Shown: positions 1 through 9,250 of the stretch, piece after piece | Layout: each line of letters starts with the position of its first letter | Numbering within the stretch: position 1 is the stretch's first letter | Origin: Xiphophorus maculatus | Lineage: Eukaryota > Chordata > Actinopteri > Cyprinodontiformes > Poeciliidae | Length of the DNA: 64,000 bases | Reading direction: 5' to 3' | Assembly (NCBI RefSeq): GCF_002775205.1 | Contig: NC_036448.1 | Location: forward strand, 4,614,572-4,678,571 | Translations under genes and position numbers: made by a program | Notes under the pieces: model-generated | Told to the model about the DNA's origin: nothing | Databases searched by the model: none | Seen by the model: the letters and a program-made list of their open reading frames with translations, nothing else

Positions 1-204
1 TGCTGGAGACATTCCACTGCTTCTGACACCAGCAGCATTTACACATATCTGATGTGTGGAGAACTGGTGTTTAAGGCGGAGGATGAGCGGGTATCACTGG
101 AAACGATCGACTGTGCAGCTGACGTTTGCAGCAATGGGTACATCTATGTCTATGAAAAAGCCACAAAAGTACAGGACCAATACAGTGTAGGGTTCAAAGT
201 CTGA
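1..204 (+). CDS. Unassigned C-terminal open frame, cut by window edge
   Basis: Frame 1 is open from the first base to a TGA at 202-204, giving 67 residues that look protein-like: mixed composition, three cysteines and an aromatic end (GYIYVYEK). It could be the last exon of a plus-strand gene entering from the left. The shape of the end (acidic stretch, valine-serine, then a GYI-F/V-Y strand) faintly recalls the C-terminus of USP-type peptidase domains such as USP37, but this is a guess from pattern only. It stops just before the GC-rich tandem repeats. It could equally be a chance frame or a retrogene or transposon fragment. Confidence 0.25.
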   Translation, partial: CWRHSTASDTSSIYTYLMCGELVFKAEDERVSLETIDCAADVCSNGYIYVYEKATKVQDQYSVGFKV

Positions 205-216
205 AAAACAAAACAC

Positions 217-900
217 AACAAGGGTGGGTGGAGGGGCGCAGGACGGGGGGCCAGAGTCCAAATAACAACAAAAAACAACCCAACAGGGTGGGCGGAGACA
301 CAAGAAGGAGCCAAGAGTCCAAAAACAACAGAAAACAACCCATCAGGGTGGGCGGAGGCACCGAGATGGAACCCGCGGGGAAAGTCCGGCGGGCGTCTAC
401 GGCGCCGGAGAAGGTCCAGAGGACATCCGCGGCACTGGGGACGGGAACCAGGAGGTGCGGCGTAAAGACAGAGACAGCACGATGACACCAAATGAGACGA
501 GGACCTGACAAGGGTGGGTGGAGGGGCGCAGGACGAGGGGCCAGAGTCCAAATAACAACAAAAACCAACCCAGCAGGGTGGTTTTTGACACAGGAAGGAG
601 CCAAATGTGGGTCCGGCAGGCAACGTCGGTGCTGGGGCCGGGCCCCTAGAGGCTGGCCCGGAGGTCGACGTCGGCACAGAGGCCAGGGTGTGGGAGGCGG
701 GTCTGCCAGGCGACGTCGGCGCAGGGACCGGGCCACAGGAGGCGGCGACAAGGAGTCTCTGGGATAATCTGGAGGAGGACTAGGAGGCTGGTTCTCGAGA
801 GGAGCACTAGGGGGCAACGAGGAAACATTGGGAACACTAGGGAGCTTGGAGGAGACGCTAGGGAGCTTGGAGGGGACGCTAGGAAACTCGGAGGAACTAC
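217..900. repeat. GC-rich tandem repeat block (291-bp duplication)
   Basis: A unit beginning acaagggtgggtggaggggc at 217 recurs nearly unchanged at 508, an offset of 291 bases. Inside it, a shorter motif (gagtccaaa, AAC-rich tract, aacagggtgggcgga) repeats at roughly 256, 312 and 546. Further right are repeated CGACGTCGGC-type motifs (667-725) and a short repeat of the form ctagggagcttggagg (835-890). Long frames on both strands here are low-complexity products of the repeats (Pro, Ser, Arg, Gly rich) and are not annotated as genes. Confidence 0.75.
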
Positions 901-1605
901 GAAGCTCTTTAGGGGCCAAGAACCCACTAACTGGGCCCGAAGGCTCACTTACGGGGAACAGGCCACGCCATCAGCCGCGCCCCCCAGCCGCGCCCCCTGT
1001 CGGCCCGGTGTCAGGTGGCCGCCTGGAAACCCATCACCATGGGGACCGGAGCGAAGGCGAGAGTGGGCTCTGTTCGCCGAGGGGCTGGAGCAGGCTTAGG
1101 AGCAACGGCTGCTGCGGGCGTGGGAGCGGCAGCCACAGTGGTGACGACCGGAGGTGTGGAGGACGCAGGGGCTGGAGGCATGGAGACAGCAACGGCTGAA
1201 GGTATGGTGGGGGCAGGAGAAACAGGAGAGGGGGCTGCTGCGGGCTCTGGAGGTGCTGGTTCTGGAGAAGCTGGGTTCTGGGCTGGCGGAGAGACTGTGC
1301 GGCTTGGGAGGCAGAGTGTTGCCTTTCAGAACGGCAACCGCCGTCAGGAGCTCCCATTCTGCCTCCTGCTGCAACTCCGCCAGCCCCAGGTGCAGAAGTC
1401 GCAGGATCCAGTAGTCTAGCATAAGGACCATGCATGTGGCAATGACCAGGCGCTGACGTGCGGAATAAGGCTGGTGGAGTTAAATACACAGAGGGTAATC
1501 AAGGAAAGTAGACACACCAGGGAACAATCAAGGGGAGGACAGGACAGCACAGGGACTCAGAACACAGAGAACTCAAAATAAACACAAAAATCTCAAATCC
1601 CGACA
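900..1605 (-). mobile_element. Decayed Ty3/Gypsy-like element: LTR part plus leader/gag remnant
   Basis: About 1480-1605 is the reverse complement of the first half of the solo LTR at 63081-63392: shared blocks include gttaaatacac, gagggtaatca and cagggaacaatcaaggggag, ending in a TGTC-type terminus at 1605. Reading minus strand, the LTR-like part is followed by a GC-rich stretch with interrupted frames (1430 down to about 1030) that starts Asp-Pro-Ala-Thr-like and may be a leader or gag remnant. No intact pol, integrase or second LTR is seen; the left end dissolves into the tandem repeats. Gypsy assignment rests on LTR termini and on the 5-bp target duplication of the related solo copy. Confidence 0.55.
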
Positions 1606-1698
1606 GAAGGTAAGGTAAAGTTGAGAGAAAGCTGGCTACAATGGTGCACACAAGAAAGTTTTTTTTCTTGTATGTTCTTTTTTTTGGATTCATTATAG

Positions 1699-1881
1699 CA
1701 GTGGTCCCCAATCTTTTTAGTAACGCGGCCCGGTCAAGACTTCGAAAATTCGCTGCGGACCGGGGGGATGGGGGGTGGGTTGCGTGCCGAGACGGAAGTA
1801 TTTAATTATTTCTTCCGCGGCCCGGTACCAATTGGTCCACGGACCGGTACCGGTCCGCGGCCCGGGGGTTGGGGACCACTG
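1699..1881. mobile_element. Short hAT-type MITE
   Basis: The element begins cagtggtccccaatc and ends ttggggaccactg, giving terminal inverted repeats of about 13 bases. The middle is GC-rich and self-complementary (gcggcccggtacc, ggtaccggtccgcggcc). A matching 8-bp target duplication is not evident, so this is an old copy. This type of short GC-rich hAT derivative is common in fish genomes. Confidence 0.7.
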
Positions 1882-2868
1882 CTTTAAGTGACTTTAAACG
1901 TATGCCCACTCTTAAAAATTATAGCAAATAAGATGTTTTATCAATTGAGAACACACTTAACATTTTCATTTGCAAAAATGAACAAAAACATGAATAATTT
2001 GCCTTATATTTCCAACTTACAGAATACTTTCACACTCGAGGCTTGGGGACCAAATCCATCCCATCATAGCTTTCTATGTGGCCCTCTAGACTCCTGACGC
2101 CAAATTACATAAATCAATATTTTCCATTTCCACAATCACGGAAACTCACAGACAATCATCAGATCACTCCACTTTTTTTCACGTTAATGCATAACTCTGA
2201 GTTTATAGTAAATTATTTTGGCAAAATGGTCAAAAACATCGGGTTTAAATGACTGCTAAACAAACCAGTAGGTGGCAGTGTTTTTTACTTGTACTACGCT
2301 GCTGCCTCAACCTTACTAATGTCAATTGTAGTCCGTGATGTATATGACGAGTAGCTAAAAGTCACATTTGACGTTATACGATACATGCAAAATTGCTTGG
2401 AAATATTTTGTAATTAATTCCACAAAATCAGTTATTTTGAAAGAAATCAGAAAAACAATCGCAAAATACTGTAGGGACTGTTCAAAGTGAAAACAGTATT
2501 TAATTTTAAGAAGTACTTATTTAATGCAGAGACAGCTGTTTTCTCTAGTTGAACAGTTTGTTAATACGGTTTAATTAAGATGTTGTGGCACAACCAACCA
2601 GACATTTGAGAACATTCATGGTCTTCATCCGGCCCCCAAATGAAAATGGATTTGACAACATAAAATCTAAAAAAAAAATGCATTGAGGTATCTGGTTGTA
2701 AAGTGACAAAATGCTAAAGATAAAAATTTTTTAAAAAAATCTTGCAACACAGCCAAAATATTTCATCACTTCATACAATCAAGTGATGGGGCAGGTGACA
2801 CTGACATGCATAGTTATTTGTAAACAGAGTCAGCAGTATTTGTGTGCAGCCAACCACTTTTTGAGTGA
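1882..2868. other. AT-rich non-coding spacer
   Basis: AT-rich sequence with short poly-A runs. I see no splice-bounded exon, RNA gene or terminal repeats. It should be the first intron of the minus-strand phosphoglucomutase gene, directly downstream of the exon at 2929-3186. A (CA)n tract sits at about 2871-2900. Confidence 0.5.
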
Positions 2869-2907
2869 TCACACACACACACACCCCCTCACACACACGC
2901 CCCTTCA

Positions 2908-3324
<417 letters not shown>

Positions 3325-3472
3325 TTACAGAAGGACGTCTGCAGCTCAAAATAACCTTTGCAAACTAATGTGTGTGCAGAGGCAGGGTGGTAACTGAAGA
3401 CGCTCCTTCACACATGTGCAGGGAGATCACTGTCAGGGCTCCAGGTCCAGTCAGAGAGAACTATGTATGTGG

Positions 3473-3505
<33 letters not shown>

Positions 3506-3532
3506 GGCGCGTACGTGCGTGTGTGTGTGTGT
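3473..3532. repeat. (GT)n microsatellite
   Basis: Interrupted GT dinucleotide run (3473-3503, then a GC-containing break and a second run near 3519-3532), 290 bases upstream of the phosphoglucomutase start codon. Confidence 0.85.
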
Positions 3533-3815
3533 CAGAGTGGGGGGTTATTTATCAGCGTGTGAAAGGATGCAGCTGTGCTCCTGGTAATGATGTGAAAAAA
3601 CAGGGATGGCATTTCTCATCTCATCCATCAGCAGCATGTGCACATGACTTACAGAAACCTAAAACACACAACAACAACAACAACAAATAAAAACATATTT
3701 AGCACAATCACAGTAATTGGTAATGAGAGGCAGAACAACACTGCCCTCTGGTGGTTGTTAAATGCTCAACCATGACAGTGCAAAGAGCTACATATACATT
3801 AAATAATAATTATAA

Positions 3816-3833
3816 TTATTAATATGTTATATA

Positions 3834-3910
<77 letters not shown>

Positions 3911-3939
3911 ACATATAATTATATATAACATATTAATAA
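3816..3939. repeat. (AT)n tract inside perfect 20-bp inverted arms
   Basis: A run of alternating AT (about 3839-3905) is flanked by perfect inverted arms at 3816-3835 and 3920-3939 (arm TTATTAATATGTTATATATA). The whole could fold into a long hairpin or cruciform. It lies between angptl3 and the phosphoglucomutase exon. Confidence 0.85.
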
Positions 3940-4244
3940 CATAAAATAAAATCCAAATCAATTCCTTTCAACTTAAAACTTATGAAACTTTAACAAAAGC
4001 TGCAGGTGTGTGTCTATGCCTGATGAAGTTTTGGTTAAAACAAGCTTGTTCTTCATTCAGTGAAGTCACTCACAGTGAGTAGAATATCCAGAAAGTTTAA
4101 TCAAGAAAGAGCGGTGATACATCGTAGGTCCAGCATAGTAAAAAAAAAAGGTTTCTCAAGTAAACAAAAAAGAGAATGGAGCTCCGACTTTAAAAAATTT
4201 AGTTAATTTGTCACATGTAATCAAAATAAGTTTGCCAAACTTGC

Positions 4245-4250
4245 TTTATT
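4245..4250 (-). terminator. angptl3 polyadenylation signal
   Basis: Minus-strand AATAAA (plus TTTATT) 155 bases downstream of the angptl3 stop codon; a short 3' UTR is implied. No closer canonical signal was noticed. Confidence 0.6.
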
Positions 4251-4404
4251 TACGTTTGCTTAACATTACAACCCAATAAACTTAATATACTTACTTGGAT
4301 GAATTTAGTTTGATTACTTGTGACAAAGGGGCTGTTATTTGATTGTCTATAATGAGTGTAACAACTAGAGATAGCAGGTGATGGACCAGAGATGGACAGC
4401 GGCA

Positions 4405-4586
4405 TCAGAGGGAGTTGACAGAGTCCATGGGATGGATGGAGATCTGTGTGAAAGCGAAGGAATGAGACGTCTTTCGTCCTGACCTCCACTGTATGCCTCT
4501 CCTTCGCTCTGAGCGCCCATTGGCTCTCACGCGTGAGTACCTCTCATTAAGGTTGGTGTCGCCACAGGAGCTGAACCACCATCCCC
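4405..4586 (-). CDS. angptl3: angptl3 exon 7 (end of fibrinogen-like domain)
   Basis: Acceptor CACTTTTAG then codons for GGWWFSSCGDTNLNERY and RSERRRGIQWRSG, ending ISIHPMDSVNSL and TGA at 4407-4405. The two cysteine positions (one here, one at the end of exon 6) match the second disulfide of the domain. Confidence 0.9.
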
Positions 4587-7500
4587 CTAAAAGTGAAGGA
4601 GATGATGTGTTGTCCAGACGTTACAACCACTTACGAAATCCTGCCAGGTGGGAAACGTCTACTTTACCTGATTGGGGGTGGGAACATCTGGATGCCCAGT
4701 GGCGGCCGTTGTCTCTGTCCTTGGTGGAAAACACCACTCCCGTGTGGTTGCTCAAGGGGTTGGGCAGACTTCCAGACAGATAAACGAGTCGTATGGTATA
4801 GTTACTCACTGGGCCTTCGAGGTAAAATCTGTATTCGATAAAGTGTCTGTTCTGCTTCCAGTCTTCCAGCTGGATGTGAAGGACAGAGTTCCCCTGCGAG
4901 GCAAGGGAGTACATTTTCTTGAGGCCCAGCCAAAACTCACCTGTGAGAGAAAGAGGGGCCAACAAGTTTACCATGGACAGGCAGAGGGACAGAAACAGAG
5001 GACCCAAAACACGTTACAATGAATTGTTTTTGTGATGACAGAAAATGGGACCTCCACAAATAATTATAAAAAGTTTACCACAAATAATTTGACATTTAAT
5101 CTGTACAAGTTGATGGAAAACAAATTTGTTAAAAAGAAAATACAAAAGAAATAAGAGTTACAACAACAAGGTTGCAGAATTGCACACACTAAACTCATCC
5201 TTTGTTGAACTGTCTTTTGATTTAATTTCAGCATTCTGTCTTCTTTGGTAAGAGTCTGTCAGCATCCTACAATATGCATGGAGTCACATTTCCAACATGC
5301 CCAAAACATCTGCGGCTTATTTTAGTGTCAGGTCTGCAGAAAGGCAATACTCAAGCAATATTTATCTAAAGCTGCGGGTCTTTAAATAGCATTAAAATTC
5401 AAGTAGGTGAACCAAAATGTCATGGGAATGACTGAGTATTCCATCATTCCACGGTTCCTATCTCCACCGGTCATTTGGCAAGAGGCTGGGTACACCACAA
5501 GGCAACATAGAGACACACAAGAAAGAACAACCATGCATACACAGTCACACCTAAGGACAACTTAGAACCTAACAGTCATGTTTTTGGACTGTGGGAGGAA
5601 GACGTTGTTGCTGCAACAAAACAGTGCTACCAACTGAACCACCATGCACCACTTTATCTCCACTGATGAAGATTCACTCACATCGGCATACAAAATGCTT
5701 GAAGTGTTTAAAATGGCAACAGACTTGACCTTATTTTCTGATTAATTCAGCTAATAATTATTATTTGTCCAGTTGGTGGCACGCTAAGATGGTCAAGATT
5801 AGTGAATGTGACAAAAAGTAACTCTCCGTTCTGACAAGCACATTGTGAGTTTCACAGCCTTTATCCCAAAACGTATGCAATATGTACATTTAGCAGAGAC
5901 GTATGTTATGGCAACACAGATTTTATGTACGTCACGGGACCTGGTGTTCGATCAAGTGTATTGCCTTTCTTCACATTTAAATAAAGACAAAGCCTATTTT
6001 AAATGCAGCAGCGTATGTGGCACTGAAGTGGTCAACTTATTGTATTAGACAAATCTCCGAGATTAATTTGTGGAATCAGATAATTCAAACAGTCTCTCAC
6101 CTTGCAACTCTCCAAATCCATTTTCATACTTTTCCCATGGCTGATCAAAATTCATTGATCCATCTCTCCTTTGCTGGATAACTGTCGCTCCACGACCTAA
6201 AGGCAAGAAAAGTCAGGAACTGCACAGTAAAACAAATAATAACAGCCATTTTCTAGAATCAGCAAATATATGTCATATAGCAACTCAAATCTTTTTGAAA
6301 CCTTGAAAATATATTTGTTTTCTTTTTACTATCAAACAGTTTTATCAAAGCTTTATAAGCTTAAACAGTTGAAAGTACCACATCTGTTGCTGATTCTTAC
6401 AGCAAGGCTTGCAAAAAATCCTGAGTTGGGCAAACAAGGAATCAGCGTAAATTACTGATTAGTGGTTTATCCAACAACTTATGGATCCAAAAACAGTCTA
6501 AATGTTGCCGTGTGGGAAGAAATGTGGCATACCTCTGCTCATATCACAAAAGACCATGAAGGGCTCTGACCCGTTGGGTTTGATGGCGTAGGTCCCGTTT
6601 GCCCGTTCCCCTCTGTCAAACAACTCGCTGCAGTCTGACGGGAAATCTGCTGCAAAAAGAACTACAGGAAAGAAAAAAGAATGGAAAGATATAAACAAAA
6701 GCAAAGAGTGGTGGAGAACACTAAAATGATACATAGGGGAAAAAATCAGAGTATTTTTCCTGATGTTGCAGATGACACAGGAAAGAGAATGGAATATTGA
6801 TGTTGTTAGGCTAGCATTAGCAACCTTTACAGAAAGTAAATACAGAATAAGCAGAGTAGATACATCAGACCCGATTGGGTCTGAATTAAAAATAGTATCT
6901 TCTCTTATAATCAGGATCTAGTTATGGATCTAGGAGATGTATCCCTTGTTGTGAATCCATTTGCAGAAAACATCTTAGAGTCTATGCCTGATTCTAAGCT
7001 CTGAAGTCAGCCATTAAATCTTTAAATCTTCTTCTGTTTACTATTCATCTCACTCATCGTCGCGTTGCTGCTGGTGTCAGAGGTCAGGAAGGGGGCGGCT
7101 GTTGGTAATTCAGACATGGAGTTCTCTGCCATCTTCTCAAAGGTTTCCTGAGCCGATGCGCTGGCTGCCAGCTGTGGACGTGAAAGACAGAAAAACATTT
7201 CAGTTCGCAGTCATAATTGGCACATCCACTCGTAGTGGTTTGTGAGCTCCTGTTCAGCAAAAAAAAACATATTATGTGCTTTAAAATATTAGTTTAATTT
7301 GCAGAAGTTAATATGCTGAAATTGCTGGGAGATTTGGAGCCTTTACTTTTTCCTCCAGCAGCTTGATCTTCATGGTCTGGTGGTCCAGATGCCTCCCTTG
7401 TTCCACCATGGCTGCCAGCAGGTTATTAATGCTCTGCTCCTGGCGCTGGATCACTTCCTGCTCAACAAGTGAATTACATTTACGGTTATTAGATTCCTGT

Positions 7501-8774
7501 AAATATGAAGTATATGGAGAACCAAGAGGAGGAAAATGTGAACAGAACTTGTTAAAAGTCAGTATACTGCAACTGCTGGGGATTCATAATGCACCACCTT
7601 GTTGTGCTCACAACAACACTGACAGGTAGCTTTTGACGCTTCAGACGCTTGTTTTAGGCCACAATTTTAATTTTTTTTATATTGATGAAATACTTCTGGT
7701 TCCACAGGCAGAATATTTAACTTACAACATGACAAAAAATATTTTTTACAAGTGAAATAATCAGCCAATGAAACCAGAACTTTTTAAAATCAATATTAAG
7801 GAGTTATTGATTTAAAACAAGCTACTCCATCTTGCTAAAAAGTTGCTTGTAAATTAGTTTTGTGTTATTTAAAGTGTATTTGGATGTCTGCACTAGAAAT
7901 TAGATTTTAAAAAATACCTGTGTTTCTGCAGTGTGCTTTAAAAAAATACTTTGAAAACTGTTTGTATTTCTTCTGTTATTAATCTAACACCCTAACATGG
8001 GCATTAAAACTGGAAATTGGACCAAAACCTACTCGAGTGAGTGTGTTTCTGGCTTTGGTGGGTTAATTTTTTGGCCCCTATTTAGTTCCATACTATAAAA
8101 CAAAGCTAAATGCAGAATGAGAACTCAAGAGTTTGCTTGATAAAAAGTTTCCCTTTGATTATTTTCATGAAACGTATAGAGACTTTAGGGTTTATGTTCA
8201 AACCATCTAACATTTCAGATGCGTGCGGCATAAAATCAGAAACCTTCCCAGAACACAGGTCACTCACTCTGAGGCTGTTGATCTCTGCTGCCTGCCTGAC
8301 TGTCACCAGGTCCACAGACAGGCTGCTCAGCTTCTCCTCCATGATTTCCACTTTGTTCAGAAGTTGGCCTTTCTCCTGCAGGATGCTCTCCACCTTGACG
8401 CTGATCTTCTCAGACAGCTCCTTGATTTCCTCGTTGTGCGTGTTGAGCACGGCGGCGGTTTGCTTCAGCTCCTCCTCGCTCTCCTTGATCTCCCCGGCCA
8501 GCGCCGTCAGCCGGACGAAGGAGCGGTCGAAAATGTTCAGCTTCTGGAAGATGGTGTTGATCTGCCCCTTTGTCTTCTGCACGAACTCCCGCATGCTCTG
8601 CCCAAGCTGCAGGAGGCCGCTGGACAGGAGGTGCACGTCGTCCAGGGGAGCAAACAGCGAGCGGGTTTCAGGCAGAGCCTCCAGGTCCAGGACTGGAGGC
8701 TGGCTGCTGTCACAGGGGACAGGCACAAAGGCCAGGACCAGGAGAAACACGACAGGAACCGGTGTTGTTTTCAT
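4405..8774 (-). CDS. angptl3: Angiopoietin-like 3, complete, seven exons
   Basis: Joined exons 8774-8268, 7457-7347, 7171-7054, 6661-6533, 6196-6101, 4940-4668 and 4586-4405 give 1416 bases (471 residues plus TGA); human ANGPTL3 has 460. A signal peptide (about 1-21) is followed by the lipase-inhibitory segment (FAPLDDVHLLSSGLLQLGQ, about 41-59), a KTKGQI-IFQKLNIFD helix and coiled coil to about 205, a Ser/Thr linker, then a fibrinogen-like domain (about 250-471) with FDRGE, FCDM, GEFWLGL, LEDW, GGWWF and SIHP motifs. Family knowledge: the secreted liver protein inhibits lipoprotein and endothelial lipases and raises plasma triglyceride. The linker has no RxxR convertase site like the RAPR of mammals. 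The start at 8774 puts the signal peptide at the N-terminus; the frame is open further upstream to a second ATG at 8834, which would bury it. A TATA box and HNF1-like motif lie upstream. Confidence 0.93.
4668..4940 (-). CDS. angptl3: angptl3 exon 6
   Basis: Acceptor TCTCTCACAG, donor GTAAAG, 273 bases, phase 1 at both ends. Encodes GEFWLGLKKMYSL, LHIQLEDW, HFIEYRFYLEGP, NYTIRLVYLSG and VFSTKDRDNG. Compared with the human WDHKAKGHF segment the Trp is replaced by Lys. Confidence 0.92.
4941..6100 (-). other. angptl3 intron 5
   Basis: 1.16-kb intron, AT-rich, with no recognisable internal gene. Introns 1 (7458-8267) and 4 (6197-6532) are likewise featureless. Part of intron 1 (about 7730-7900) weakly resembles the interior of the MITE at 21402-21744. 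Confidence 0.6.
6101..6196 (-). CDS. angptl3: angptl3 exon 5
   Basis: Acceptor TTGCCTTTAG, donor GTGAGA, 96 bases, phase 1. Encodes RGATVIQQRRDGSMNF and WEKYENGFGELQ, the standard fibrinogen-like core (compare WTLIQHRIDGSQNF of human). Confidence 0.92.
6533..6661 (-). CDS. angptl3: angptl3 exon 4 (start of fibrinogen-like domain)
   Basis: Acceptor CTTTCCTGTAG, donor GTATGC, 129 bases, phase 1. Encodes ADFPSDCSELFDRGERANG, TYAIKPNGSEPFMVFCDM; the two cysteines form the first domain disulfide by homology. Confidence 0.92.
7054..7171 (-). CDS. angptl3: angptl3 exon 3 (linker)
   Basis: Acceptor GTCCACAG, donor GTGAGA, 118 bases, phase 0 to 1. Encodes a Ser/Thr/Ala-rich linker (SASAQETFEKMAENSMSEL, PTAAPFLTSDTSSNATM) with one possible N-glycosylation site (NAT) and no basic cleavage motif. 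Confidence 0.88.
7347..7457 (-). CDS. angptl3: angptl3 exon 2 (coiled coil)
   Basis: Acceptor TTGAGCAG (weak pyrimidine tract), donor GTAAAG, 111 bases, phase 0. Encodes EVIQRQEQSINNLL, MVEQGRHLDHQTMKIKLLEEK, continuing the heptad pattern of exon 1. Confidence 0.85.
8268..8774 (-). CDS. angptl3: angptl3 exon 1 (signal, lipase-inhibitory motif, coiled coil)
   Basis: 169 codons from ATG 8774-8772 to donor GTGAGT. Carries signal peptide, the LDDVHLLSSGLLQLGQ inhibitory stretch and KTKGQI-IFQKLNIFDRSF. The opposite strand is also open here (frames of 230 and 208 codons), a mirror of the coding composition and not a second gene. Confidence 0.94.
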
Positions 8775-8852
8775 GTTTCCCCCTCCCCCGGTGTTTGTCT
8801 GAACTGTCAAGCTATCAGCTGGCTCCTCGGACAAAGAGCCACTGGGTGAAAA

Positions 8853-8858
8853 TTTATA
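8853..8858 (-). promoter_or_regulatory. angptl3 TATA box
   Basis: Minus-strand TATAAA in GCTATAAATTTT, 79 bases upstream of the start codon, placing transcription start near 8825 and giving a short 5' UTR of about 50 bases. Confidence 0.6.
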
Positions 8859-8882
8859 GCTTTATCCTCCCTCTGGGATCAA

Positions 8883-8895
8883 GTCAATGATTAAT
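8883..8895 (-). promoter_or_regulatory. HNF1-like site upstream of angptl3
   Basis: Minus strand ATTAATCATTGAC matches the HNF1 consensus GTTAATNATTAAC at all but two fixed positions and lies about 25 bases upstream of the TATA box. Liver expression of mammalian ANGPTL3 is known to use HNF1-alpha, so the placement is meaningful, although occupancy is inferred. Confidence 0.55.
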
Positions 8896-9070
8896 CCTGA
8901 TCAATATAACAGCATTTAAGTAGAGCGATGACAACATAAAAAAAACGTTAAAGATCGATGTGTTTTTTGGTGTCATTTATGGAAGAAGCAGACAAGAAAT
9001 TACACATTTGCCCCACTAAATGTTTTTGAATTGAATCAACTGCAGGAAGAAGTAAATGTTTTAAACGTTA

Positions 9071-9250
9071 ATGGAGCAGTGTTGTGTGTTTTCCAGCTAC
9101 GTCGTGTCATTATGTAGCACAATCGAGTGACTCTGTTACCTTCAGGTTGCTATAAGAATGCTATGTATATATCAAGTCAAATATGACTTAAAAGAAATTT
9201 GATTTTATAGTTGGGCCTCCGTCTCTTTAAGAAACTGCTCTTTTTGAAAT
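9071..9250. repeat. Dispersed repeat family A, copy 1
   Basis: Contains the shared core tgttttccag, an AATCxAGTxACTC(T)GTTACCTTCAG block, atatgacttaaaagaaa and gtctctttaagaaa. The same order of blocks recurs at about 36302-36600, 45313-45660 and 59657-60010. No transposase is visible; the family is probably a MITE or SINE-like non-autonomous element. Confidence 0.65.

Noticed and set aside
1015..1489. Overlapping plus and minus frames of 110-150 codons
   Set aside because: Low-complexity Ala/Gly or Pro/Ser/Leu products of GC-rich Gypsy remnant and repeats; no start-site or splice support.
8774..8834. Upstream in-frame ATG of angptl3 at 8834
   Set aside because: It would put 20 polar residues before the signal peptide, and it lies close to or upstream of the predicted transcription start.
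8110..8849. Plus-strand frames of 230 and 208 codons opposite angptl3 exon 1
   Set aside because: They mirror the coding exon, have no family motifs, and the minus strand is clearly the gene.
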